Shown one piece after another: positions 36,986 to 45,864 of a stretch of 64,000 nt of DNA (position 1 is the stretch's first letter; each line of letters opens with the position of its first letter). Under the pieces are notes generated by a model, which saw nothing but the letters and a program-made list of their open reading frames with translations, had not been told where the DNA came from and did not search any database. The stretch lies in the NCBI RefSeq assembly GCF_004366035.1, contig NZ_SOEE01000005.1, positions 407,014-471,013 of the forward strand, written 5' to 3'. The translations under genes were made by a program, and so were the position numbers. Origin of the DNA: Cytobacillus oceanisediminis (GTDB taxonomy: Bacteria; Bacillota; Bacilli; Bacillales; Cytobacillaceae).

Positions 36986-37039
36986 AGGTGACAGTCCCCT
37001 ATACCACTTTGCTGAACTGGCATAGGAGCCTGTCACCCA
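36986..37039. terminator. Terminator-like repeat after the yyaE-type gene
   Basis: GGTGACAG and CTGTCACC arms, with inner partial pairing (CCTATACCA/ TGGCATAGG), form a long hairpin just past the stop at 37043. The T run is weak. Similar GGTGACAG hairpins are common in Bacillus genomes as dispersed repeats. Confidence 0.5.
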
Positions 37040-37042
37040 ACT

Positions 37043-39055
37043 TTATATTTTCTCAATATTAACAAGGCAGTCGTACAAAGTGCTTCCAAGGCCATTGTCC
37101 GATTCGCGGCTGGAAGTAAGATTATTGACGGGACCGCCGAATTTTGCCCAAATGCCTTCATCAATATTGATAGTATCCGGATGGGCTTTTTTCATTATAT
37201 GGACAAAGCCCTTCATTTCCCCCCGCTCATTCCACACTTTGACATAATCGTTCTCCTGCAGGCCAAGCTTCTCAGCAATATTGCCGGCAATTTCCACCTT
37301 TGCCTTTGGCTCGGGCTTTAAAAGGTGATAATGCTGCGAGTGATTAGATCGAAGCGGATGAATCGTCAGCAATGTATAAGGAAACTGATTGGCACGCTCC
37401 TGGTCCGTCCACTTGGATTCCCGAGGAAGAGCGAGTGTCAGCCTGCTTTCGGAACCCTTTCGGAACGCCTCAGCAGAGGTGAATTCATACTTGCCGCTTG
37501 GCGTTTTGAACTGACGGTCTGCCCAGGGCACCATATCAATCGGGAGCTCCTTATGATGGGAAACTCTTATGCTATCCAATGTGATGCCATGCTCTTTAAG
37601 CGAACCGAGGCCCATGCTGATAAACTCTTCTCTTGTAAAATCGAAATCGGCTTCGAATCCAAGACGCTTGGCAAGCTCAGTCCATACCCATAAGTCAGGC
37701 TTTGCTTCTCCTGGCGGTTCAACCAGCTTTGGACCATGATTGACATAGTGATGGTACATGGAAGAGTAATAAACATCTTCCTGTTCAAAGACTGTGGCAA
37801 CCGGAAGCACATAATCAGCCATTTTGGCCGTATCTGTCATAAATTGCTCCATCACGACAACAGTCTCAACAGAGGCAAAAGCCTCGCGGACCCGTGATGA
37901 GTCAGGAACCTGTGTTAAAGGATTTCCGCACGTGACAAAGATCATGTTTATCTCAGGATCTTTTGCTGTTAAAATCCCCTCTGCCTGCCGCATCATCGTA
38001 AATTGCCTGAAAGCCATTTTCCGTTCAGGGAGGGTGAGGGCATCCCCATCAAAGCTTTGCCCAACCTGCCTGTTGGCATAGTTTGCGCCTCCGCCCGGAA
38101 TGCCGATATTTCCACTCACGGCAATTAAAGCATCCATCAGCCGGATCGTGTTCCCGCCGTTTTCATAGCGCTGCATGCCAAGTCCGAAGAAAGTGGAAAC
38201 AGGACGGTCCCCATACACTATCGCAAGCTCGGTCATCACCTCTGCAGGCACTTCCGTTTTCTCTGCCACTTCCTCAAGTGTCACACTGCTCAGCAGTTCA
38301 TTCAGATCTTCAAAACCAATAGAATACTTATCTATGAAACTTCTATCTTCTAAACCCAGACGGATCATTTCCTTCATGATGCCGGCCGCAAGCCAGCCAT
38401 CCATCCCCGGCTTGATGGAAAAATAGCGGTCCGCCATTTTAGCGGTCGCATTAAAAATTGGATCAATCACATACAGTTTGGCACCTTGTTTCTTTGCTTC
38501 CTGCAGCTTTTGATACAGGTGCATATTGGTGCGCGCAACATTTCTCCCCCAGACAACCATATGTTTGCTGTTTAAAATATCTTCAGGACCGTGGCTATAT
38601 GCATCTCCGAAATCCCAGCTCTGAGCCTCGATTCCGGCTCCCCAGCAGATGGATCCCGTCAGCTCAGTCACTCCGCCATAACAGTTAAAAAAGCGCTGAC
38701 CCAAGTTCGTCAGCAAGCCTCCATTGGCATAATCATGGCTGTGCAGGACCGAAGTGGTGCCAGCCGTTTCTTTTAGCTCTTTCATTTTCAGGGAAATATC
38801 GTGCAAAGCCTGTTCCCATGAAATCCGCACAAATTCTCCATCCACCTTCTTCAGCGGATGAAGCAGGCGCTCCGGAGAATTGGTCCTGCTTTCAAGCATT
38901 CTGCCGCGGCCGCAAATCTTCCCCTTTGTTATAGGATGGTCGTGATCTCCATCTACCTTTGTCACCTTACCGTCTTCAACTGTTACATGAAAGCCGCAGC
39001 TGTCCCAGCAGTTAAGGGGACAGGCTGACTTGAATGCATCCGCCAAAACCCTCAT
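37043..39055 (-). CDS. yyaE: Molybdopterin-dependent oxidoreductase, YyaE type
   Basis: The 670-residue protein has an N-terminal 4Fe-4S motif (CPLNCWDSC from residue 12, then KGKICGRG), the molybdopterin domains, and a C-terminal dinucleotide-binding domain (HPLRSNHSQHYHL). It belongs to the DMSO reductase superfamily in the same position as B. subtilis yyaE next to ychF. No signal peptide is seen, so it is cytoplasmic. The substrate is unknown; no dedicated subunits or cofactor genes are nearby. Confidence 0.9.
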   Translation of the reverse strand: MRVLADAFKSACPLNCWDSCGFHVTVEDGKVTKVDGDHDHPITKGKICGRGRMLESRTNSPERLLHPLKKVDGEFVRISWEQALHDISLKMKELKETAGTTSVLHSHDYANGGLLTNLGQRFFNCYGGVTELTGSICWGAGIEAQSWDFGDAYSHGPEDILNSKHMVVWGRNVARTNMHLYQKLQEAKKQGAKLYVIDPIFNATAKMADRYFSIKPGMDGWLAAGIMKEMIRLGLEDRSFIDKYSIGFEDLNELLSSVTLEEVAEKTEVPAEVMTELAIVYGDRPVSTFFGLGMQRYENGGNTIRLMDALIAVSGNIGIPGGGANYANRQVGQSFDGDALTLPERKMAFRQFTMMRQAEGILTAKDPEINMIFVTCGNPLTQVPDSSRVREAFASVETVVVMEQFMTDTAKMADYVLPVATVFEQEDVYYSSMYHHYVNHGPKLVEPPGEAKPDLWVWTELAKRLGFEADFDFTREEFISMGLGSLKEHGITLDSIRVSHHKELPIDMVPWADRQFKTPSGKYEFTSAEAFRKGSESRLTLALPRESKWTDQERANQFPYTLLTIHPLRSNHSQHYHLLKPEPKAKVEIAGNIAEKLGLQENDYVKVWNERGEMKGFVHIMKKAHPDTINIDEGIWAKFGGPVNNLTSSRESDNGLGSTLYDCLVNIEKI

Positions 39056-39073
39056 CTCCCCGTATTTATCTTT

Positions 39074-39271
39074 TTATCCCTCATGCTTAACAAGAATTTT
39101 CTTCATTTTGCGGGCGAATTCCCTTCTTGGAATCATCACGCTGTGGCCGCAGCCTTCGCACTTAATGCGGATATCTGCTCCCATTCGGATGATTTTCCAT
39201 TTGTTGACCCCGCATGGATGAGGCTTTTTCATTTCCACCACATCGTGTAAATCAAATTCCTTTTGCTCCAT
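39074..39271 (-). CDS. yyzM: DUF951 family small protein YyzM
   Basis: The 65-residue protein reads MEQKEFDLHDVVEMKKPHPCG and has CEGCGHSVMIPR, a short zinc-ribbon-like pattern with three cysteines as in DUF951. It lies between the MscS-type channel and yyaE as in relatives. Function unknown. Confidence 0.88.
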   Translation of the reverse strand: MEQKEFDLHDVVEMKKPHPCGVNKWKIIRMGADIRIKCEGCGHSVMIPRREFARKMKKILVKHEG

Positions 39272-39273
39272 GT

Positions 39274-40170
39274 TTATCCCTCCGCATTCAGTTTAGGATT
39301 TTCCTGTGCCTGATCATTCCGCGTATACATAACAAGACGCGGGAACGGAATTTCAATGCCATGCTCATCTAAACAAAGCTTAATTTCTTTCCTCAGCTGC
39401 CGTGCAATATAAAAGTGCCTCATTGGCAGTGTCTCTGAAACCACACGCAGCACCACATCAGAAGCAGCCAGATTTTGGATGCCGAGAATCTCCGGCGGCT
39501 TAACCATATCCTCATATTTTTCCGGCAGCTTTTCGAATAATTCCTGAAGAACTCTTTCAGCTTTCACAATATCGCCTTCATAAGCAATGCTGACATCCAC
39601 AAAGGCAACGCTATTATTTATGGAAAAATTAGTGACCTGCATAATGCTTCCGTTCGGAAGGATATGAACTTCACCTGTCCAGTTTTTAATCTTTGTCGTC
39701 CTCAATCCGATTTCTTCTACCGTTCCTTCAAATTGATCAATCCGGATATAATCCCCCACCGAGAACTGATCTTCAAAAATGATGAAAAACCCGGTGATGA
39801 TGTCCTTTACAAGACTTTGTGCCCCAAACCCAACAGCCAGCCCGACGATTCCAGCACCGGCCAAAAGAGCTTTTACATCAATCGTCAGCACCGATAATAT
39901 CATGATTGCTGCAACGAAAAATACCACATACGTAAGCATATTCTCAAGCAGCTTCAGGAGGGTAGCTTCCCTGCGCTCTGAAATTCGGAGCCTTGACGGC
40001 GTCCTCACTTTAAATATATTGCGGATAGCCAGCTTGCCAATCCTGATCAGGATTCCCGTAACGATCAGAATCGCAATAATTTTAAAGATGCCTTCCCCGA
40101 TGGTTATCCATGCTTTTTCGTTAGAAATCTTATCTATCATACTGTGAATCAATTTTTCAATAGGACTCAT
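39274..40170 (-). CDS. Small-conductance mechanosensitive channel, MscS family
   Basis: The 298-residue protein has three to four membrane helices; the pore helix and following region read LLAGAGIVGLAVGFGAQSLVKD, the MscS signature, then the beta domain (GDYIRIDQFEGTVEEIGLR). It opens under membrane tension to release osmolytes. Its start is divergent from yyaC; the stop is 3 bp from the yyzM start. Confidence 0.95.
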   Translation of the reverse strand: MSPIEKLIHSMIDKISNEKAWITIGEGIFKIIAILIVTGILIRIGKLAIRNIFKVRTPSRLRISERREATLLKLLENMLTYVVFFVAAIMILSVLTIDVKALLAGAGIVGLAVGFGAQSLVKDIITGFFIIFEDQFSVGDYIRIDQFEGTVEEIGLRTTKIKNWTGEVHILPNGSIMQVTNFSINNSVAFVDVSIAYEGDIVKAERVLQELFEKLPEKYEDMVKPPEILGIQNLAASDVVLRVVSETLPMRHFYIARQLRKEIKLCLDEHGIEIPFPRLVMYTRNDQAQENPKLNAEG

Positions 40171-40447
40171 GGTTTCACCTGCTTTACTTTAGTGAAAATA
40201 AGAAGTACAGCACCCTCTTCTTTGGCTTGTATGAAATTATACTGCATCTTGCCTCTCAGTGCGAATCCCTCTGTAAAACAAAATAATTTTATCAATTTTT
40301 CTCATGATTTTACAGTTTAAAACCCGATTGTTTAACGATTAAATAATACAGGTATGTATAGATTACACAAAATTTCCGTATACTGTTAAAAACGTATAAA
40401 TACTTGTATTTCGGGCATGGCAAGGAATAAAGAGGGAGTGGACCTAT
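40171..40447. other. Divergent promoter region between mscS-type gene and yyaC
   Basis: No gene. AGAGGGAGTGG before the yyaC start is its ribosome-binding site. GTATA at 40395-40399 followed 15 bases later by GGCATGG partly fits a sigma-F promoter (GYATA-N15-GGNNANA), which would suit a spore gene, but the second half is imperfect. Confidence 0.35.
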
Positions 40448-41077
40448 ATGAACTTCAAACCAAACTTGTTTGACAAAAAAGGCGGGGCTTCTGCCAGAAT
40501 CTCGCATGAAGAAACAAACTCTGCTGAAAAATTGGCTGCTGAACTGAAGAATATTCTGCCTACAGGCATCAGCTGCCGTCCCATCGTTTTTGTCTGCATT
40601 GGCACAGACCGCTCTACAGGCGATTCATTAGGTCCGCTGGTCGGCACACTCCTCGAGGAAAAATCCATTTCATCATTCCATGTATACGGAACACTGGAGG
40701 ACCCGATACATGCCGTAAACCTGGAAGAAAAACTGAACGAAATCAAAAAAAAGCATTTTAATCCCTTTATCATCGGGATCGACGCCTGCCTGGGCCGCTT
40801 AAAAAGCGTCGGAGTCATCCAAATCGGAGACGGGCCCGTCAAGCCTGGCGCCGGAGTCAATAAAGACCTGCCGGAAGTAGGGGACATGCACATAACCGGC
40901 ATCGTCAACGTCAGCGGATTTATGGAATTCTTTGTCCTCCAGAACACAAGACTCAACCTCGTCCTCAAAATGGCCAAAACCATCGCGGGCGGCATCTATG
41001 AAGCAAGCCTGACCCACCAGACAGCGCCAGCATGGCCTGCATTCAAATGGGAACTGAATCGTGAACAAACACCTTAA
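40448..41077 (+). CDS. yyaC: Spore protease YyaC (GPR-like)
   Basis: The 209-residue protein has FVCIGTDRSTGDSLGPLVG and IIGIDACLGR, the signature of the YyaC family, related in fold to germination protease and hydrogenase maturation proteases. It is expressed in the forespore in B. subtilis. Plus-strand gene within a minus-strand neighbourhood, and convergent with the DUF554 gene. Confidence 0.93.
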   Translation: MNFKPNLFDKKGGASARISHEETNSAEKLAAELKNILPTGISCRPIVFVCIGTDRSTGDSLGPLVGTLLEEKSISSFHVYGTLEDPIHAVNLEEKLNEIKKKHFNPFIIGIDACLGRLKSVGVIQIGDGPVKPGAGVNKDLPEVGDMHITGIVNVSGFMEFFVLQNTRLNLVLKMAKTIAGGIYEASLTHQTAPAWPAFKWELNREQTP

Positions 41078-41085
41078 TGAATAGG

Positions 41086-41118
41086 AAATCCGCAGGGGAA
41101 TTGGGCCTGCGGATTTTT
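41086..41118 (+). terminator. Rho-independent terminator of yyaC
   Basis: AATCCGCAGG and CCTGCGGATT form a 10-bp stem with a 9-base loop, followed by TTTTT. Confidence 0.93.
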
Positions 41119-41139
41119 TGGTTAGCTGGGGGATGGGAG

Positions 41140-41345
41140 GAGGATTGCGCTGTTGGCAAATTTTTTTGCGCTTTTCTGAAAGGGTTCCGCTCTAATTCGA
41201 TAAGTTTATGTGCTGTATGAAGATGCTTTTGCGCTTTTATCAGGGATATGTGCGGTAAACATGTCTTTTTGCACTGTTATTCCTATTTTATGCGCTGCTG
41301 CAGCCGGCTTTCGCGTCAATTTCAATAGTTTATGCGCTGCACCCA
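41140..41345. repeat. 21-bp-periodic TGCGCT array between yyaC and the DUF554 gene
   Basis: TGCGCT or close variants end at 41151, 41172, 41191, 41214, 41235, 41254, 41275, 41296, 41316 and 41338: ten units with mean spacing 20.8 bp. Between the hexamers the bases are T-rich and not conserved. The interval 41119-41435 lies between convergent genes and has no ribosome-binding-site-backed gene. Confidence 0.7.
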
Positions 41346-41435
41346 AATTGTTTAGAAAATTCACAGGCCCCGCAAGCACAATAATTCCGGTGGACATGCT
41401 TCACACCACCGCACCAGCAACGAAAACCCCACCAC

Positions 41436-42152
41436 CTAAAAATAAATCCCATAAAAATAAACAACCGACACAATAATCCCCGTAACCACAATTCCAGGAA
41501 GCAGGTTCGCAACCCTGATCTTTGTAATTCCTGTCAGATTTAGACCAATCGCAAAGATCATGATTCCGCCTGTTGCGGTCATTTCCTTGATAAAGCTGTC
41601 CATAAGAAGCTGGGGGACAAACCGGTCGATTTGGGTGGCAAAAAGGGCAATGAGTCCTTCATAAAGCATGACCGGAAAAGCTGAAAAGAGCACACCAATC
41701 CCTAATGTAGTCGTTAAAATAAGGGAGGTGAAGCCGTCAATAATCGATTTGGTATAAAGAACCGAGTGGTCGCCACGGATGCCGCTGTCGAGTGCGCCTA
41801 TAATGGCCATAGCTCCAATGACAAAGATAAGCGTAGCTGTTACGAATCCCTGCGAAATGCTGCCTTGGCCTTTTTTTGAACCGATTTTTCTTTCGAGCCA
41901 ATCGCCAAGTTTGTTCAGCTTATCTTCGAGAGCAAAGTATTCCCCGATAACTGCTCCGAACACAAGACTTAAAATCACAACCAGGAAGTTTTCGCTCTTA
42001 AGACCCATTTGCAGGCCAAGCACCATGACAGCAAGGCCGATCGCATGCATCACCGTGCCCTTCATACTCTCAGGAATCCGATGAAGCAATTTTCCCAGCA
42101 GTGTTCCTATAATAATCAATAATCCATTCACAAGCGTACCTAGCAAAAACAT
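41436..42152 (-). CDS. DUF554 family membrane protein (YqgA-like)
   Basis: The 238-residue protein starts MFLLGTLVNGLLIIIGTLLG and has six to seven hydrophobic segments, with GALDSGIRGDHSVLYTKSIIDG typical of DUF554. Function is unknown; a transporter role is possible. Start chosen at 42152 behind AAGGTGAAGAAT. Same family lies near spo0J in other Bacillus genomes. Confidence 0.88.
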   Translation of the reverse strand: MFLLGTLVNGLLIIIGTLLGKLLHRIPESMKGTVMHAIGLAVMVLGLQMGLKSENFLVVILSLVFGAVIGEYFALEDKLNKLGDWLERKIGSKKGQGSISQGFVTATLIFVIGAMAIIGALDSGIRGDHSVLYTKSIIDGFTSLILTTTLGIGVLFSAFPVMLYEGLIALFATQIDRFVPQLLMDSFIKEMTATGGIMIFAIGLNLTGITKIRVANLLPGIVVTGIIVSVVYFYGIYF

Positions 42153-42243
42153 ATTCTTCACCTTATTATTTCGCAATGCGAATTATTTTCTATTAAAATT
42201 ACCACGAAAGGTACTGACCTATAATCTTTTTTTATAGAGTACT

Positions 42244-42274
42244 GTAAAAAAATAAACCATCATTAAGATGGCTT
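42244..42274 (-). terminator. Terminator of spo0J
   Basis: GCCATC and GATGG arms with loop TTAAT on the minus strand, followed by TTTATTTTTTT. It overlaps the last codons and stop of spo0J. Confidence 0.7.
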
Positions 42275-43118
42275 ACGAATTGGTTTCTAAAAGTTCCATA
42301 ATGCGTTCCAAATCTTCTTTTGAGAAAAATTCAATTTCTATTTTCCCTTTGTTTTTGGACTGTTTAATATGGACCGTAGTTCCGAATCTTTCTCGGAGGG
42401 TGGATTCGCGTTCCTTAATAAAAATATCTTTTGGGGCATTTGGCTTTTTCGTTTCACGTGAAACATCATTCAGCTGCTGAATCAGCTGTTCAAGCTGACG
42501 GACATTTAAGCCGTCTTTAACTGTTTTTTCAACGAGCGCCTGCAGTTTCTCCTTTTTACGCAGCCCCAATAGTGCTCTGCCATGACCCATGGAGATTTTC
42601 CCGTCAGAAATCAAACCCTGAATTTTAGGAGGAAGGGAAAGCAGGCGAATATGGTTGGCAATATGCGGCCTGCTTTTTCCCAGGCGCTTGGCCAGCTCCT
42701 CTTGTGTCACCTTGAGCTTCTCCATTAACAGCTGGTATGCAGCCGCTTCTTCAATCGGAGTTAAGTCTTCACGCTGCAGATTCTCAAGAACAGCAAGCTC
42801 CATCATCTGCTGTTCATTCAATTCCCGTATGACAACAGGAACTCTTTCAAGATTTGCTTCTTTTGCTGCCCGGTAGCGGCGTTCTCCAACTACAATTTCA
42901 TAGCCTTTTATGCTTTTGCGGACAATGATCGGCTGCAGAATTCCGTGTTCAAGGATGGACTGCTTCAATTCCTCGATGGCTTCCTTTTCAAACACTTTGC
43001 GCGGCTGATAAGGGTTTGGACGGATGTCCTTTATTTTGACTTCCTGCACGGTTTCTTCTTTTTCGGTTTCAATATTATTGAAAAAAGCATTCAGACCTTT
43101 TCCTAAACCTTTAGCCAT
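42273..43118 (-). CDS. parB: Chromosome-partitioning protein Spo0J (ParB)
   Basis: The 281-residue CTPase starts MAKGLGKGLNAFF and has the CTP-binding GERRYRAAKEA, the helix-turn-helix EELAKRLGKSRPHIANHIRLL that reads parS, and a C-terminal dimer domain. It loads on parS, spreads, and recruits SMC for origin segregation. It overlaps soj by 8 bp and carries a parS site. Confidence 0.97.
   Translation of the reverse strand: MAKGLGKGLNAFFNNIETEKEETVQEVKIKDIRPNPYQPRKVFEKEAIEELKQSILEHGILQPIIVRKSIKGYEIVVGERRYRAAKEANLERVPVVIRELNEQQMMELAVLENLQREDLTPIEEAAAYQLLMEKLKVTQEELAKRLGKSRPHIANHIRLLSLPPKIQGLISDGKISMGHGRALLGLRKKEKLQALVEKTVKDGLNVRQLEQLIQQLNDVSRETKKPNAPKDIFIKERESTLRERFGTTVHIKQSKNKGKIEIEFFSKEDLERIMELLETNS
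42450..42465. other. parS centromere site inside spo0J
   Basis: CGTTTCACGTGAAACA matches the parS consensus at 15 of 16 positions with the inner palindrome intact. A parS within spo0J is conserved in Bacillus. Confidence 0.92.
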
Positions 43119-43872
43119 TTGAAACCACTTCCTTTGCCAGTTCTAAATATACTTCAGCTCCGCGTGACTTCGGATCATAAGTAATGATAGGTTCTCCATG
43201 GCTTGGAGCCTCTCCCAGCCGCACATTGCGGGGAATGATTGTTTTATATACTTTATCCTGAAAATACTTTTTCACTTCTTCAATGACCTGAATGCCAAGA
43301 TTTGTACGGGCATCAAGCATCGTCAGCAGTACGCCTTCGATTTTCAAATCATGATTCAGATGCTTCTGCACAAGGCGGACCGTATTCAGAAGCTGACTCA
43401 GACCCTCAAGCGCATAGTATTCACATTGCACTGGTATGATGACGGCATCCGAAGCGGTCAGCGAGTTAATTGTCAGTAATCCTAGAGAAGGGGGACAGTC
43501 GATAATAACATAGTCAAAGTTTGCCTTTACTTCTTCAAGAGCCCTCTTTAATCTTACTTCCCGCGAGATGGTCGGCACCAGTTCAATTTCTGCACCTGCC
43601 AGCTGAATGGTTGCCGGGATTGCGTATAAATTCTCTACCGAAGTTGATTTTATAACCTTTGATGCTTCCACATCATCAACGAGAACGTCATAGATGCAAT
43701 GATCGACATCAGCTTTTTCAATGCCAATTCCGCTTGTGGCGTTCCCCTGCGGATCAATGTCGACCAGCAGCACTTTCTTGCCTATGTATGCCAGGCATGC
43801 GCCAAGATTGACGGAAGTGGTCGTTTTGCCGACTCCGCCTTTCTGGTTCGCAACGGCTATAATCTTGCCCAC
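43111..43872 (-). CDS. soj: Sporulation initiation inhibitor / ParA-type ATPase Soj
   Basis: The 253-residue ATPase has the deviant Walker A motif NQKGGVGKTTTS and DIDPQGNATSG. It works with Spo0J in origin placement and modulates DnaA. I chose the GTG at 43872, which follows GCAGGTG and gives the usual 253-residue length starting MGKIIAV; the ATG at 43890 overlaps that ribosome-binding site. Confidence 0.97.
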   Translation of the reverse strand: MGKIIAVANQKGGVGKTTTSVNLGACLAYIGKKVLLVDIDPQGNATSGIGIEKADVDHCIYDVLVDDVEASKVIKSTSVENLYAIPATIQLAGAEIELVPTISREVRLKRALEEVKANFDYVIIDCPPSLGLLTINSLTASDAVIIPVQCEYYALEGLSQLLNTVRLVQKHLNHDLKIEGVLLTMLDARTNLGIQVIEEVKKYFQDKVYKTIIPRNVRLGEAPSHGEPIITYDPKSRGAEVYLELAKEVVSNG

Positions 43873-44024
43873 GGTTACACCTGCTTTCATCTATCAGTAT
43901 TACGATCTATCTATCTTCGAATTTATTAGTATGGTTAAATCACGTAGTCTATTTTATCACGAAAAACAGGATAGAATAATTTTTTTGTAAAAAATAAGAA
44001 GATTCTAATAGTCTTTTTATCGTC

Positions 44025-44082
44025 CTAAAAAAAACGCGAAAAACAAAACAGGGAGTCCCCGCTTTATCTCTCGCGTTAAAAA
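44025..44082 (-). terminator. Terminator of noc
   Basis: AACGCGA and TCGCGTT arms enclose a large loop region; a run of T follows on the minus strand. It starts just past the noc stop. Confidence 0.7.
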
Positions 44083-44967
44083 TTATTTCTTTTTAGGAAT
44101 CTTAATCGTAATTTGATAAAATTCATCAAATTCTTCTTCTTCCGAATCAAGATTAATGCCGCTGTCAGAAACCATGGATAATGATTGGCGGATCGTATTG
44201 ACCGCAATTCTCATATCCTTGCTGAACGCCTTTCGCTTCGGCTTCGGCTTTGGATTTTTCTGTTCGAGAATCTTGACAACCCTGTCTTCTGTCTGCTTCA
44301 CATTCAGATTCTTCTCCACTATCTCCTGAAGCAGGGCGACCTGCTTCTCCGGGTCCTTCAGCGGGATGAGCGAACGGGCATGCCGCTCTGTGATTGATTT
44401 GTTTAATAACGCATCCTGGACAGGCTGAGGCAATTTCAGCAGCCGAAGCTTGTTTGCAACGGTTGACTGTCCTTTTCCAAGGCGCTGTGCCAATGCTTCC
44501 TGTGTCAGATTATGCAGTTCTAAAAGCTTTCCGTAGGCAACAGCTTCTTCAATCGGAGACAGTTCTTCCCTTTGAAGGTTTTCAATTAAAGCCACTGAAG
44601 CCGTTTCTGTATCACTTAGATTTTTTACGATAGCCGGAGCTTCTTCCCAGCCCAGTTTTTTCATGGCCCGGTATCTGCGTTCACCTGCTATGATTTCAAA
44701 CTGGCCATCCTCAAATTCCCGTACGACAATCGGCTGGATGATACCATGTGTATGGATGGTCCGAGAAAGCTCTTCTATCTTCTCATCATCAAACACCGTT
44801 CTTGGCTGAAAACGGTTGGGGACGATTTGATCAATAGGTATCTTCTTAACTTCTTCTCTGTCGCTTAAGTCTTCAATATCCAATTGTTCTTCTGCTGGTT
44901 TTTCCGCTGTAACTTGTTCTCCCTTTTCGCCTAGGCCAAAAAAGCGTGAGAAAGAATGCTTCATCAC
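44083..44967 (-). CDS. noc: Nucleoid occlusion protein Noc
   Basis: The 294-residue ParB paralogue starts [16 protein letters not shown], an amphipathic membrane-targeting helix found in Noc, then the CTP motif [12 protein letters not shown] and helix-turn-helix [20 protein letters not shown]. It binds DNA and membrane and blocks division over the nucleoid. Position between rsmG and soj matches B. subtilis. I saw no clear Noc-binding palindrome in this window. Confidence 0.95.
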   Translation of the reverse strand: MMKHSFSRFFGLGEKGEQVTAEKPAEEQLDIEDLSDREEVKKIPIDQIVPNRFQPRTVFDDEKIEELSRTIHTHGIIQPIVVREFEDGQFEIIAGERRYRAMKKLGWEEAPAIVKNLSDTETASVALIENLQREELSPIEEAVAYGKLLELHNLTQEALAQRLGKGQSTVANKLRLLKLPQPVQDALLNKSITERHARSLIPLKDPEKQVALLQEIVEKNLNVKQTEDRVVKILEQKNPKPKPKRKAFSKDMRIAVNTIRQSLSMVSDSGINLDSEEEEFDEFYQITIKIPKKK

Positions 44968-45104
44968 CCTGCACCACCTTTACGAAACTCCCTATTACAT
45001 ATTCTCTATCATCATGACAAATCCTGCCGGACAGGAGCAATATAAATATCTGGAAAAATCGATTAGTTTACACCATTATGTCATACAATGGCAAATTGCG
45101 CACC

Positions 45105-45821
45105 CTATTCAATTGGTGTTTTATTGGGTGTCCCCGGCTTTCGCGGGTACTTTTTAGGAGTGCTCTTTTCTTTTTTAATGATTAAAATATTGCGCTCACT
45201 CTCTTCTTCAGGCAAGGTGAACGTGTGGGAATCAACGAGTTTTCCGCCAAGAACCGAGATGGCCTTTTTGCCGGCATCCAGTTCTTCTTTTGCACTTGCA
45301 CCCTTCATGGCCACAAATGTGCCGCCTGTTTTTGCCAGAGGCAGACACAGCTCGCTTAAAACGGACAATCTGGCAACAGCCCGTGCTGTCACAACATCAA
45401 AAGACTCACGGTATTCTTTGTTCTGGCCAAAGGTTTCCGCACGGTCATGGATAAAGCGGACATTATCAAGCTCCAGCTTCTTTGCCAAATGTTCCAGAAA
45501 TCCAATGCGCTTATTAAGAGAGTCAACGATCGTAATATGTAAACCCGGAAAAGCAATTTTAATCGGTATGCTTGGAAAACCGGCCCCAGCACCGACATCA
45601 CAAACCTTTAACGGCTGGTTGAAATCAAAGTAAAAAGCAGCGCTTATCGAGTCATAAAAATGCTTTAGATAAACATCTTCCTTTTCCGTGATGGCTGTTA
45701 AATTCATTTTTTTATTCCATTCCACCAGTGTGGAATAGTAGGTGTCATATTGCTGCAATTGCTGTGGCGAAAGGGCAATCCCCTTCGCCGCCAGCATTTC
45801 TGTAAATTGTTCGGTATTCAT
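45105..45821 (-). CDS. rsmG: 16S rRNA (guanine527-N7)-methyltransferase RsmG
   Basis: The 238-residue enzyme has the SAM motif [20 protein letters not shown] and VTARAVARL. It methylates G527 of 16S rRNA; loss gives low-level streptomycin resistance. It follows mnmG with a 43-bp gap. Confidence 0.97.
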   Translation of the reverse strand: MNTEQFTEMLAAKGIALSPQQLQQYDTYYSTLVEWNKKMNLTAITEKEDVYLKHFYDSISAAFYFDFNQPLKVCDVGAGAGFPSIPIKIAFPGLHITIVDSLNKRIGFLEHLAKKLELDNVRFIHDRAETFGQNKEYRESFDVVTARAVARLSVLSELCLPLAKTGGTFVAMKGASAKEELDAGKKAISVLGGKLVDSHTFTLPEEESERNILIIKKEKSTPKKYPRKPGTPNKTPIE

Positions 45822-45864
45822 TTATAAATCCTTTCGGTTCTCAGACATGATCGGATTTTCCCTT

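Noticed and set aside
41210..41476. An 88-codon open frame after yyaC
   Set aside because: It overlaps the end of the DUF554 gene on the other strand, lacks a ribosome-binding site, and its regular cysteines come from the TGCGCT array.
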